From positions 1 through 36,586 of the forward strand of contig PMBS01000127.1 of assembly GCA_003153015.1 (NCBI GenBank): a DNA stretch of 36,586 nucleotides, written 5' to 3'. Below the pieces are notes generated by a model. That model did no database searches. It was not told where the DNA came from and was given only the letters and a program-made list of their open reading frames with translations. Positions 17,335-25,846 of this stretch are shown one piece after another. Every line of letters starts with the position of its first letter. Within the stretch, counting starts at the first letter, position 1. The stretch is from Myxococcales bacterium. GTDB lineage: Bacteria > Myxococcota_A > Polyangia > Fen-1088. The translations under genes and the position numbers were made by a program.

Positions 17335-17844
17335 TCACCTTGAGAAGGCGGCAAGCTTCTGGGCTATGTCCGAGATTTCCCATTCCTCTCCCTCTCCGGA
17401 GCTAATTGCCCATGCCATCCAATCCGAAAGGGCCCTTTTTGCGTCCTCACTTCTTCCGGCGCGCTCATAGGCGTCGGCGGCAAACTTGAGGTCATACCAG
17501 TCCATATCCTCCATCTTCTCGGACACGCTGTGACTCCAGAATTCGTCATACGCATTGGCTGCATCTTCCCAGCGTCCAAGGCTTGACAGGTACAAGGCAA
17601 TCCAATGAAGAAAACCGGACCTCGTGCCGGGAGTGTGCCCTTGCATTGACAACCGGCGCTTCAACTCAACGACTGCCCACGAGATCATCGCGATTCTCCG
17701 TGGGTTTTCCCCGCCGCCTGGGATACATTCCGCATTGACCCGCTCCGTAATCCATTTGCGGTGCAAATTCGGATTGCTCGGTTCCTTGGCTACCTGAGCC
17801 TCAAGTTCTGCAAGCTTGCGAGCTTTATCCTCGGGAATAGGCAT
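17335..17844 (-). CDS. Small TPR-like helical protein
   Basis: This 169-residue protein has acidic helices. Two paired-helix units around W-E-D-A-A-N-A-Y-D-E-F and A-A-D-A-Y-E-R-A-G-R-S-E-D-A-K look like degenerate tetratricopeptide repeats, which bind other proteins. It has no signal peptide. It is convergent with the Lon-fusion operon. It is less biased to G/C at third positions than its neighbours, which may indicate a separate origin. Confidence 0.65.
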   Translation of the reverse strand: MPIPEDKARKLAELEAQVAKEPSNPNLHRKWITERVNAECIPGGGENPRRIAMISWAVVELKRRLSMQGHTPGTRSGFLHWIALYLSSLGRWEDAANAYDEFWSHSVSEKMEDMDWYDLKFAADAYERAGRSEDAKRALSDWMAWAISSGEGEEWEISDIAQKLAAFSR

Positions 17845-18197
17845 CGTAGAATCTCTTTCTCACGGTTGTACCCACCAGATACTGTGCCTGCAGCACAGAC
17901 GCGCAGCATACCCTATCGCGTGCCGCCTGCCCGAGCAAGGGCCTGCCGAGCGGCTGCCGAGCAGCTGTGCTTGATCGTGCCGGCGAATCCGCAGGCGAGA
18001 AGATGCGTGGCAAGACGACCAGGCCCGATCGCCGCCATTCTGAAACGGTTGGTCGATCTGGGACCTGTTGTCAGAAAGGCACCCGACCCAGCGGACCGAA
18101 AGTGCGCTCTGCGCCTGGTCTCGGAGGGACTTGACAGTGCCCTCGCTTGCTGTGATGGTCACCGTGGTGTTTGCCGCTCAAAGAAAGGATAGCAACA
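17845..18197. other. Intergenic, no gene recognised
   Basis: This gap lies between the divergent starts of the TPR-like gene and the tiny zinc protein and presumably holds both promoters. Short open frames on both strands lack recognisable patterns. AAAGGA at 18184-18189 is the likely ribosome site of the zinc protein. Confidence 0.4.
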
Positions 18198-18353
18198 ATG
18201 TCATCAGTGAATTGTTCAGCATCAGGCTGCAAGAATACGGACCAGGGTGGGAAGATCTTCTTCCAATGCAGTGCCTGCGGGCGATGGTGGTGTTCGGATC
18301 ATGCGCACGAAGGAAAGCAGTGCGTCTGCAAGAAGGGCTACCTGCATCGGTAG
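18198..18353 (+). CDS. Tiny AN1-like zinc-finger protein, copy 1
   Basis: The protein has 51 residues with cysteines at 6, 11, 24, 27, 32, 42 and 44 and a histidine at 35. The spacing is C-x4-C-x12-C-x2-C-x4-C-x2-H-x6-C-x-C. This closely resembles the AN1 zinc-finger pattern (C-x2-C-x9-12-C-x1-2-C-x4-C-x2-H-x5-H-x-C), with a Cys in place of the second His. It would bind two zinc ions. An almost identical protein is encoded at 35045-35200. The two genes differ at many third codon positions but at only about six or seven residues, so the protein is under selection. An AAAGGA ribosome site lies nine bases before the ATG. Its partner is unknown. Confidence 0.8.
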   Translation: MSSVNCSASGCKNTDQGGKIFFQCSACGRWWCSDHAHEGKQCVCKKGYLHR

Positions 18354-18375
18354 GCAGCATCGCAGCCGGTTCGCG

Positions 18376-20931
18376 CTAGCACCGCCCACAGTCGCCGTGG
18401 CCCGACAGCCGGCGCAGCATGCTGAGTTTGGTCCCGCAGCGGATGCAGAGGCCTGAGCGGCGCCGTTCGATTTCCAGCATCTCACGATCCAATTGTCTTT
18501 GTGCAGCCTCGGCCGCCTCCCTGGCTTTCCGCTGTCGCGTTTCAGCCGCCTCTTTGGCCTTGCGCTCCTGCTCCTCAGCCGCTTGTCTGGCCATGCGTTC
18601 CCGTTCCTCGGCCGCCTCCGTGGCCTTCTGCCTGACCGCCTGGATGCGTTCCCAGCCGACGCGGGGCAAGACGCCTTCGACGGGCACATCCCAGACCACG
18701 ATAGCCCCGTAGTAGGGACACGTACAGGCGAACAGTGCCCCGTCTGGGCCGAAGGTCCCCGAAAAGACAGAAGTGTGGCACTTGTCGGGGTCGGAGAGTG
18801 TGGCGAATTCGCGAAGCTTGTATGTGTCCCAAAGATCGACGATACACCTTTCGCGGCCGCCGCTGGCAAGTAGTGAACCGTCAGGGCTAAAGATGATGAA
18901 TTCAACTCCGTCGGAGTGTCCGACCAGCGTAGCGACTTCACCACGCTCATGCACGTCCCAAAGCTTAATGGCACTGCAACCGCGTGCAGCAGCTGCGGCG
19001 AGCCGCGAGCCGTCTGGACTGAAGGCGAGCAACATGAATCCGTCGGCGTGCCCAGCCAGCGTCGCGACTTCGCGGTGCTCACGTACGTCCCAGAGTTTGA
19101 TGCTACTGGGACTCCCGAATTCTACATAGGCGAGCAACGAACCGGTAGGGCTGAAGGCCCCCCATTGACACTTGGGGAAGGCGACAATTTCGCGGCGATG
19201 GTGGACATCCCAGAGCTTGACGGTATTGTCGTTCGAGGTACCGGCGAGCAATGCGCCGTCTGGGCTGAAGGCGCCCACCGAGCACATGGGGAAGGCGGCG
19301 AGTTCGCGGCGCGCGTGGACGTCCCAGAGCCTGCCGCTATCGCCGCCGCTTCCGCTGGCGAGCAGAGTGCCATCTGGACTGAAGACGACAGAATAGACCT
19401 CTGCAGGGTGGGACGCTAACGTGCAGAGCTCGCGGCGCTCGTGCACGTCCCAGAGCCTGACGCTACCGCTCTTCCGATCACCGTCCCCGGTTGCGAGCAG
19501 CGAGCCGTCAGGGCTGAAGGCGATGCAATGGACGACGCCGTAGTGCCCAGTCAAGGTAGCGAGTTCGCGGTGCTCGTGCACGTCCCAGAACGTGATGACC
19601 TGCTTGCCGCCAACGCCTCGACAGGCGAGCAACGAGCCGTCCGAGTTGAACGCGCCATAATATCCGTCATAAGTCCCGAAGAAGTTGTCTAGCTTCCGGG
19701 CCGAACCCGTCCGCCTGACGTTGGCCGAAATGCGGTCGATTGCGGACAGAGCGTGCTGGCAATCGAGCAGGGTATTCCGCGCGAGCATCTGCTCGATTTT
19801 GGCGAGTAATGCGTCGATGTCTCGTCGATCCGATTGGGCCTCCTCGCCGATGAAGACGTATGAGTCAATCTCACGCCGCTTGGCGACTAGCGCTTCCCTG
19901 GTTCGGGAAAGAAACTCGTCACGGAGCCTCGTGAGCGACGCAGTTACGGCTGTGTGCATTGCGGCAAAGATTCGGTCGTCCATCACCCGCAGGCCGTACT
20001 TGCCGTCAGTCGCGACCGCCATCTGGAGTGAGGCGATCGCCTCCTCGGTCTTGCCGAGAAGTGCCAGGCCGGAAGCGGCCTGATAGTGCGCCTGTCCCAG
20101 AGCGGGTCGCAGGGCTGCGGCAGCCAATGCATGACGAACCGATTCCTCAAGCCGTCCTCGAGAGCCAGCCGCATCGCCCGCAAGCTGAGCCTCGCTGGCA
20201 AGTAGGAAACAAGCGATCGCAGCGTGAAGGAGTGCCTCGCCGGTGCTCGCCGAGGCCTCGGGCAGGAAACTAATCTCGGCCCTGCCGAACCGGGCAGCCA
20301 GCAGGAGGTGATTCCGGGCTTTCTCAAGGTTGACAACGTCGTCGTCATCATCCTTTCCGTAGAGATAGAGCCGTCCAAGCTGAAGCTGGGTCAGAAAGTC
20401 GGTGTCGTTCTTCTCTTCCGACTTCAGGAAGGCCTCGAGCGCCTTGTCGAGCAGGCCCCGTTCCAAGCGCTCACACCCGGCCCGGAAGAATTCCCGGGCC
20501 TGGGTGAGGGTTGGGTTTTCCAGCGTCTTGTGGATTGCGTCGAGACGTTCGACCACACCCAGAAGCAGTCGGCTCTGGACTTGCAGCTGAGTCACAATCA
20601 GCCCCATATTGTAACTGAAGGTGGCGTTCAGATCTTCGATGGATGAACGCACGTTATCCAGTCCCTGGGATACCAACCTGAAGCCCCAGTCCAGAGTCCG
20701 GTTGACCGCGTTGAAACCACGACCGAACTCATCGGTGAGCGCCTCATTGCTAGCGACGACGGCCTCGGTCTGGTCCGAAATCGCGGTACAGGTGGCCGCC
20801 GTGGACGACTCTATTGATCCCGCGACACTGGCACCGGCACTTCTGATTGCACCTGTGATGTCACGGACAAACGAGTTGGCTTGGAGGTAGTCGGAGTACG
20901 TTGTTCGGCCAAAGGGGTAGTACACTGACAT
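18376..20931 (-). CDS. WD40 propeller protein with TPR-like N-terminus and C-terminal zinc ribbon
   Basis: The 851-residue protein begins with a helical region (1-140), followed by TPR-like helices (about 140-310). From about 415 to 755 there are eight WD40 repeats, each ending in a variant of L-W-D-V-H, with F-S-P-D-G-S-L-L-A strands. A charged coiled coil (about 760-815, rich in Ala, Glu and Arg) leads to C-x2-C-x15-C-x2-C at residues 829-851, a likely zinc ribbon. WD40 propellers are scaffolds, and fused WD40 proteins of this kind often accompany Ser/Thr kinases in large-genome bacteria. GGAGGTG (20943-20937) five bases before the ATG is a strong ribosome site. The protein has no signal peptide, so it is cytoplasmic. 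Confidence 0.9.
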   Translation of the reverse strand: MSVYYPFGRTTYSDYLQANSFVRDITGAIRSAGASVAGSIESSTAATCTAISDQTEAVVASNEALTDEFGRGFNAVNRTLDWGFRLVSQGLDNVRSSIEDLNATFSYNMGLIVTQLQVQSRLLLGVVERLDAIHKTLENPTLTQAREFFRAGCERLERGLLDKALEAFLKSEEKNDTDFLTQLQLGRLYLYGKDDDDDVVNLEKARNHLLLAARFGRAEISFLPEASASTGEALLHAAIACFLLASEAQLAGDAAGSRGRLEESVRHALAAAALRPALGQAHYQAASGLALLGKTEEAIASLQMAVATDGKYGLRVMDDRIFAAMHTAVTASLTRLRDEFLSRTREALVAKRREIDSYVFIGEEAQSDRRDIDALLAKIEQMLARNTLLDCQHALSAIDRISANVRRTGSARKLDNFFGTYDGYYGAFNSDGSLLACRGVGGKQVITFWDVHEHRELATLTGHYGVVHCIAFSPDGSLLATGDGDRKSGSVRLWDVHERRELCTLASHPAEVYSVVFSPDGTLLASGSGGDSGRLWDVHARRELAAFPMCSVGAFSPDGALLAGTSNDNTVKLWDVHHRREIVAFPKCQWGAFSPTGSLLAYVEFGSPSSIKLWDVREHREVATLAGHADGFMLLAFSPDGSRLAAAAARGCSAIKLWDVHERGEVATLVGHSDGVEFIIFSPDGSLLASGGRERCIVDLWDTYKLREFATLSDPDKCHTSVFSGTFGPDGALFACTCPYYGAIVVWDVPVEGVLPRVGWERIQAVRQKATEAAEERERMARQAAEEQERKAKEAAETRQRKAREAAEAAQRQLDREMLEIERRRSGLCIRCGTKLSMLRRLSGHGDCGRC

Positions 20932-21167
20932 TCATTCACCTCCGAATGGGAGCGTCTGCGGTCTGCCTGATCTGTAGATGATTTGAGGCGGGAGCCATGG
21001 TGGCTTCTTCTCTCAGGTTGCCATACGGTAGCATGTTCCGCGGCTGGCCAATTGGGATGGGACGCCTTTCTGCCTCGCCCGTCGGGGAGCTTCAGAGCCC
21101 CAGTCAATCTGCGTCCAAGGGTCTGATACGGTCGCCGTCGGAACGGACAGGACACGCTTCCGAGCGG

Positions 21168-23495
21168 TCATTCGGTGACGGCTCCCCCGCCTGCCTTGCG
21201 CTGCTTGCGTAGCGCCTGCACGAGTTTCATGTTCTCCAGGTCGGGCGTGCCCTTCTTGGCGACATCTCGCGAGGCATTGGGATCGAAGGCCGGCCGATTC
21301 TGAAGGGGGCTGCCTTCGCAATAGTAGAACCAATCCTGCGCACCGGTGTTGAGACGGCGACCGTAGCGCGCCAGGGGTGCGTTGATGAGGAAGCCGAGTT
21401 CCTCCGCGGTGAGCGACTTCATGTCGTCGTCCGTGAGCATCTCCCCAGAGAGAGCCTTGGTGACGGCCGCAAGCAACTCTTGGCGCACGTTCTTGCGGAC
21501 CACGAGTTCGTCGGACCAGGATTTCGCTTCCTTGTTGTCGGGATTCGCCACTCTCGCCTCGGCAAACATGCGTTCGGCTTCGTCCCAGTTGTTGCGGGCC
21601 GAAGCAATGCGCCCAAGGTTGCGGGCCGCAGAAGCCTTCACCTGGGGATCTGTGGCCAGGTCGAGCGCTTTGCGTGCGGCTTGTTCTGCGCCAGTATAGT
21701 CACCGCGGCCGCAAATGTCATACGCTGCCCGGTAGGTGGCGAACCCGAGTACTGACCAGGCCTCTGCACAACCGGGGTCGATCTGGGTGGCTTGCCTGGC
21801 CTTGTCGACTGCCTCGCGGAACCACGCGGTATCAGTAGGTTTCTGCGCCTTCTTTGACGAAAGCTTCAGCGCGGCGGCGAGGGGTTCGCCATTCGCGGGA
21901 TCGCGAGCCTTGGAACAAGGGACGTCGCCCTGTCCGCCCGGCGTGTTCACCGCCGTGCCAGGGGTGGGCGTCGGACTGGCGGCCGGCCCCCGCGTCCAGC
22001 GCCGCAACTCACGGTGCATGGGGCCGCTCTCCTCGAGCCAGACGAGAATGCTGGCCGGGTTCTCGACAAAGTAGGCACAGCCACGCTGGACCGCAGCGGC
22101 CTTCAGGGCGGGCCTATCCGGGAGCGGCGCGCATACCCAGACGTTTTGAGGGTTCAGGGCAAAAACGAAGCTCGATCCACGCCAAGACCAAGTCAGCTGA
22201 GTATCGAGCTTGGATTGTGAATCGTCGCGCAAGTCGGTGCAGTTGGCCTGAAAGCGAGCCTTGCCGTCTCGAAAGAACGTGTAGCGCGCATTCTCGCAAG
22301 TTTCCCGTGAGCCACCTTCGTCATCGAGAACCACCTCCCTCCACTCTCCGACCATGTTCGGAACTGGCGTATCAACTGCCGCACGGCTGCCCGCCGCAAG
22401 AGAAGGCGCCGGCTGCCCTAGTCGGGGTGGCGTCTGGGAGAACGCGCTCCCAGTATCCATTCTTGCTCTTCTCGTGGCGCCCTGGTCGCCAGGGTGCCAA
22501 TTGGAGAGCAGAAGGAAAGCCAGCGGGAAGTACAACAGGACCGCAAAGCGTGGGGCCCACCATCGCGCGCGATGCCCGAAGGTCACCGACGACGCCACGC
22601 CCGGGTCCGGAGCAGCCGGGGTCGGACGTTGTCCCATGGTTTCAGCCAGGGCGGCGCCTCGTACTGCGGTGGCCACGAGGCCAACCAAAAGAAGGTGCTC
22701 ACGTATGAGATCGCGGTGGCTCGGGGTTGTCCACGTCTTTGCGTAGTCAAGGCGGGCAAGCAACGAGGTTCCGAAGCACCAGCAGCCATACCACCGATCA
22801 TTCTCCCTTATGCTTGGCACCTGCCCGCGCGTCAGCCAAGCCGTGACCGCGAAGAAGGCCCAGGGCAGGCTGAAGGTGAGGAAATCGGCCACCCATGCGA
22901 CCAGCCAGATCGGCAGCCAGAGGAGGAGGTAGTTCAAGTGAAGCTTCTGGGCGATGTAGAAAAAGAAGAAGGTGAACGCCCGGAAGACGTGGATGCCAGC
23001 CCCCAGCAGCCAGTCGAAGCCGGGAATATGGATCAGACCACTCTTCAAGTGGCTCTGGTCGGCCCGTCGGTAGATTCGCTGCATGTGAGAGTCGGCGAGC
23101 GAATCAACGGAACGCCGCTGGTCGGCGGTCAACTCGTCGTCAGGGAGCGAGGGCGCGGGCACGCCCCGACGAGCGGCGCCAAGATCCATGGCCACGACCA
23201 CGGACCAGCAGAAGTCGACCATCTCCCGCGGAATCGTGTCCACCAGCCGCCGCAAGCGCGTCTTTTCTTCGTCAGGGTAGGGAATTGCCTCCACGGCCAC
23301 TGTCAGGCTGCCGCTGATCATGGACCGGGCCTCGGCCCGGTCGGCTTCGCTCGCTTGCGCGATGGCGTCCTTCGCGCCGACGTAGTCGTGGTCGTCGTAG
23401 CCGGCAACGTAGGGCGACGCCTTGCCTTTGGTCAGGCTGCCGATGAGGGCACGGAAGCTGTCAAACGGACCTATGTCTTCGGTACGCTCTACCAT
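21168..23495 (-). CDS. Membrane protein with beta domain, TPR and YARHG-like tail, paralogue 1
   Basis: The 775-residue product has a soluble N-terminus (1-160). Several hydrophobic helices lie at about 167-223, a weak one near 268-285, and one at about 315-331. A Pro-rich linker follows. Residues 378-495 form a beta-rich domain with paired cysteines (G-E-W-R-E opening). Residues 530-680 are TPR-like. The region around 700-740 (L-I-N-A-P-L-A-R-Y-G-R-R) resembles the extracellular YARHG domain. The first 376 residues are nearly identical to paralogue 2 at 23830-25380, and similarity ends sharply after A-A-V-D-T. GGAG precedes the ATG by five bases in both copies. Function unknown; the architecture suggests a membrane stem that displays different extracytoplasmic modules. 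Confidence 0.8.
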   Translation of the reverse strand: MVERTEDIGPFDSFRALIGSLTKGKASPYVAGYDDHDYVGAKDAIAQASEADRAEARSMISGSLTVAVEAIPYPDEEKTRLRRLVDTIPREMVDFCWSVVVAMDLGAARRGVPAPSLPDDELTADQRRSVDSLADSHMQRIYRRADQSHLKSGLIHIPGFDWLLGAGIHVFRAFTFFFFYIAQKLHLNYLLLWLPIWLVAWVADFLTFSLPWAFFAVTAWLTRGQVPSIRENDRWYGCWCFGTSLLARLDYAKTWTTPSHRDLIREHLLLVGLVATAVRGAALAETMGQRPTPAAPDPGVASSVTFGHRARWWAPRFAVLLYFPLAFLLLSNWHPGDQGATRRARMDTGSAFSQTPPRLGQPAPSLAAGSRAAVDTPVPNMVGEWREVVLDDEGGSRETCENARYTFFRDGKARFQANCTDLRDDSQSKLDTQLTWSWRGSSFVFALNPQNVWVCAPLPDRPALKAAAVQRGCAYFVENPASILVWLEESGPMHRELRRWTRGPAASPTPTPGTAVNTPGGQGDVPCSKARDPANGEPLAAALKLSSKKAQKPTDTAWFREAVDKARQATQIDPGCAEAWSVLGFATYRAAYDICGRGDYTGAEQAARKALDLATDPQVKASAARNLGRIASARNNWDEAERMFAEARVANPDNKEAKSWSDELVVRKNVRQELLAAVTKALSGEMLTDDDMKSLTAEELGFLINAPLARYGRRLNTGAQDWFYYCEGSPLQNRPAFDPNASRDVAKKGTPDLENMKLVQALRKQRKAGGGAVTE

Positions 23496-23641
23496 TGAAT
23501 CTCCATTTGCTTGTGGCTCTATCAGGCACGAGACGTCTCGAAAGGGCGTCTACGCTGGTCAAGGACGCCGGCTCGACGGTGAATCTGACAGCACGCCACA
23601 TCGACCCAGGAATCATGGGGGGATGTCAGGGCTCGGTCAAG
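22368..23641 (-). repeat. Direct repeat, copy 1 (5' region and first 376 codons of paralogue 1)
   Basis: This segment matches 24253-25525 through the coding region of the shared N-terminus and about 145 bases upstream, including the TTTGCTTGTGGCTCTATCAGG stretch before the start codon (quoted to 20 bases or fewer in other entries). Similarity falls away in the promoter-distal part and stops at the linker codons. Confidence 0.85.
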
Positions 23642-23798
23642 ATGGTCGAGAGAGGTGAAGGCCCGAGACATACCCTCCTCGCCGTACGCAAGACCTGTGA
23701 GCCGGTTCAACCCTGCCGGTTCAAGTGGCTTTGTGAACTCGTGCGAAGAGTGGGATAGAAGATAGGTTCGTTGTGAAGAGCGCTGCACTCCATCACGC

Positions 23799-23812
23799 CG
23801 GGTTCTAACCCG
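23799..23812. terminator. Short perfect inverted repeat after paralogue 2
   Basis: CGGGTT-CT-AACCCG forms a six-base-pair stem 17 bases beyond the stop of paralogue 2 and before the promoter region of paralogue 1. There is no T-run, and the two-base loop is too tight for a perfect hairpin, so it may be a protein-binding site instead. Confidence 0.25.
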
Positions 23813-23829
23813 ACGGCACACGCAAAGCA

Positions 23830-25380
23830 TCACCACTCAGGCGGCTTGTCACTCCGGATGGGCTCATAGTTTGTCGTTGGGCGACCGTTTTGGTCGATAT
23901 ACCCTCTGCGTGAGATGTATTGCTTGCTTCCTGCGCAGTTGGGATTTTCCGCAATCACGGCAAGAAACCTTGCATTCCTGCCATTGCCGGTTGATCTGAA
24001 CTGAAACTGAAGAAACCTGAGAAGCTTGTTGTCTGGCAGTCCGAAATTGAGCGATTTCCAAGGCTCGCGCGCGAAGATGCGCGCAACATCGACGTCCGTC
24101 GTCCGCCCATTGCACAAACTCGGAGTGAAGTGTCGGGAACCTTTCGGGAACGAATAGTTTTTCCCGCTCTGGTCCCAGGCGGCCAAGGCACCCGCATACA
24201 TCACGTTCAAACGCCCAACCACAACTTCATCCAGTGACGGGCCAACGGTGCGCGTATCTACTGCCGCGCGGCTGCCCGCCGCAAGAGAAGGCGCCGGCTG
24301 TGCTAGTCGGGGTGGCGTCTGGGAGAACGCGCTCCCAGTATCCATTCTTGCTCTCCTCGTGGCGCCCTGGTCGCCAGGGTGCCAATTGGAAAGCAGAAGG
24401 AAAGCGAGGGGGAAGTACAACAGAACCGCGAGGCGCGGAACCCACCATCGCACGCGATGCCCGAACTTCACCGGCGACGCCACGCCCGGGTCCGCCGCAG
24501 CCGGGGTCGGACGTTGCCCCATGGTTTCGGCCAGCGCCGCGCCTCGTGCTGCGGTGGCCACCAGGCCAACCAAGAGAAGGTGCTCACGTACGAGATCGCG
24601 GTGGCTCGGGATTGTCCACGTCTTTGCGTAGTCAAGGCGGGCAAGCAATGAGGTTCCGAAGCACCAGCAACCGAACCACCGATCGTTCTCCCTTATGATC
24701 GGCACCTGCCCGCGCGTCAGCCAAGCCGCGACCGCAAAGAAGGCCCAGGGCAAGCTGAAGGTGAGGAAATCGGCCACCCATGCAACCAGCCAGATCGGTA
24801 GCCAGAGGAGGAGGTAGTTCAGGTGAAGCTTCTGGGCGATGTAGAAGAAGAAGAAGGTGAATGCCCGGAAGACGTGGATGCCGGCCCCCAGCAGCCAGTC
24901 GAAGCCGGGGATATGGATCAGACCAGTCTTCAAGTGGCTCTGGTCGGCTCGTCGATAGATCTGCTGCATGTGAGAGTCGCTCAGCGACTCGGCAGAATGC
25001 CGCTGATCGTCGGTCAACTCCTCGTTCGGGAGCGATGGCGCCGGTACGCCTCTACGAGCGGCGCCAAGATCCATGGCCACGACCACGGACCAGCAGAAGT
25101 CGACCATCTCCTGCGGAATCGTGTCCACCAGCCGCCGCAAGCGCGTCTTTTCTTCGTCGGGGTAGGAAATCGCCTTGATGGCCACCGTAAGGCTGCCGCT
25201 GATCGTGGACCGGGCCTCGGCCCGGTCGGCTTCGCTCGCTCGCGCGATGGCGTCCTTCGCGGCGACGTAGTCGTAGTCGTCGTAGCCGGCAACGTAGGGC
25301 GACGCCTTGCCTTTGGTCAGGCTGCCGATGAGGGTGCGGAAGCTGTCAAACGGACCTAGGTCTTTGGTGTACTCTGCCAT
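23830..25380 (-). CDS. Membrane protein with pilin-like C-terminal domain, paralogue 2
   Basis: The ATG at 25380 (GGAG five bases upstream) gives 516 residues; the open frame extends further but without a ribosome site. Residues 1-376 repeat the soluble N-terminus and membrane helices of paralogue 1. The remaining 140 residues are different. They include E-P-W-K-S-L-N-F-G-L, an aromatic strand, R-F-L-A-V-I-A-E-N and a final K-P-P-E-W. This order resembles the C-terminal half of type IV pilin-like proteins of delta-type proteobacteria, which have P-W-x-x-L-G-F followed by a beta sheet and an acidic end. The pilin resemblance is from pattern only. Two cysteines (in S-L-C-N and P-N-C-A) may form a disulphide. 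Confidence 0.8.
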   Translation of the reverse strand: MAEYTKDLGPFDSFRTLIGSLTKGKASPYVAGYDDYDYVAAKDAIARASEADRAEARSTISGSLTVAIKAISYPDEEKTRLRRLVDTIPQEMVDFCWSVVVAMDLGAARRGVPAPSLPNEELTDDQRHSAESLSDSHMQQIYRRADQSHLKTGLIHIPGFDWLLGAGIHVFRAFTFFFFYIAQKLHLNYLLLWLPIWLVAWVADFLTFSLPWAFFAVAAWLTRGQVPIIRENDRWFGCWCFGTSLLARLDYAKTWTIPSHRDLVREHLLLVGLVATAARGAALAETMGQRPTPAAADPGVASPVKFGHRVRWWVPRLAVLLYFPLAFLLLSNWHPGDQGATRRARMDTGSAFSQTPPRLAQPAPSLAAGSRAAVDTRTVGPSLDEVVVGRLNVMYAGALAAWDQSGKNYSFPKGSRHFTPSLCNGRTTDVDVARIFAREPWKSLNFGLPDNKLLRFLQFQFRSTGNGRNARFLAVIAENPNCAGSKQYISRRGYIDQNGRPTTNYEPIRSDKPPEW

Positions 25381-25525
25381 CGGGTCTCCATTTGCTTGTG
25401 GCTCTATCAGGCTCATACGTCTCGAAAAGGTGTCCACGCTGGTCAAGGACGTCGGGTCGACGGCTAATCTGACGGCATGCCGCATTGACTCACGCAGCAT
25501 CGGGGAATGTCATGGCGCGGTCAAG
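24253..25525 (-). repeat. Direct repeat, copy 2 (5' region and first 376 codons of paralogue 2)
   Basis: Second copy of the segment at 22368-23641, in the same orientation and 1885 bases further on measured from start codon to start codon. The divergence is mostly at third codon positions. Confidence 0.85.
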
Positions 25526-25581
25526 ACCTCCGCTGTGCCGCTGTGCCGTCGCGTTGATCGACTCGCTCCGTGAGCGTCCGA

Positions 25582-25806
25582 TCACGCGGTCTGCCGGTGT
25601 CTCTCTCCGCTCCCCGCCGGATCCACCACCATCTCCGTCGTCAGTCCAATCGCCGGCGCCGACACGACAACGCGCTCGCTGGTCGCCATGCCGCCGAGAT
25701 CGCCGGCGTCGATGCCGGCTTCATCCTCGGCGTTGGTGTGGGCTTCCAAACGCTGGTCATTCTCGATGCGCTCCAACACCTGGTAGCACCGAAGGATATC
25801 TGCCAC
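25582..25806 (-). CDS. Possible small acidic protein divergent from the PP2C operon
   Basis: An open frame of 74 codons from a GTG has a sensible composition (M-A-D-I-L-R-C-Y-Q-V-L-E-R-I-E-N-D). Part of its C-terminal region, V-S-A-P-A-I-G-L-T, is also encoded by a fragment at about 17277-17322, which suggests it is or was a real gene. No ribosome site is visible before the GTG and a stop codon lies three codons upstream. It may be a truncated remnant. Confidence 0.35.
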   Translation of the reverse strand: MADILRCYQVLERIENDQRLEAHTNAEDEAGIDAGDLGGMATSERVVVSAPAIGLTTEMVVDPAGSGERHRQTA

Positions 25807-25831
25807 GGAATGGCATCACCATGCGCGGTGG

Positions 25832-25837
25832 TATACT
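25832..25837 (+). promoter_or_regulatory. -10 box (TATACT) placed for a leaderless PP2C operon transcript
   Basis: TATACT ends nine bases before the GTG start of the PP2C gene at 25847, and no ribosome site lies between them. The decayed PP2C copy has TACAAT seven bases before its first GTG, so the arrangement is conserved. No clear -35 is visible. Confidence 0.5.
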
Positions 25838-25846
25838 CTTGATGCA

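Noticed and set aside
18900-19700. Repeated DNA pattern in this stretch considered as a tandem repeat or CRISPR-like array
   Set aside because: The repetition is irregular and follows the WD40 repeat units of the encoded protein.
22494-23498. A 334-codon plus-strand frame opposite membrane paralogue 1
   Set aside because: The same kind of frame appears opposite paralogue 2 because the DNA is duplicated, so its conservation is explained by the minus-strand gene.
23791-23820. GGTTCTAACC reminiscent of a tRNA T-arm and possible attachment site
   Set aside because: The flanking bases do not pair as a T-arm, no acceptor or anticodon stem is present, and no integrase is visible. Kept only as a short inverted repeat.
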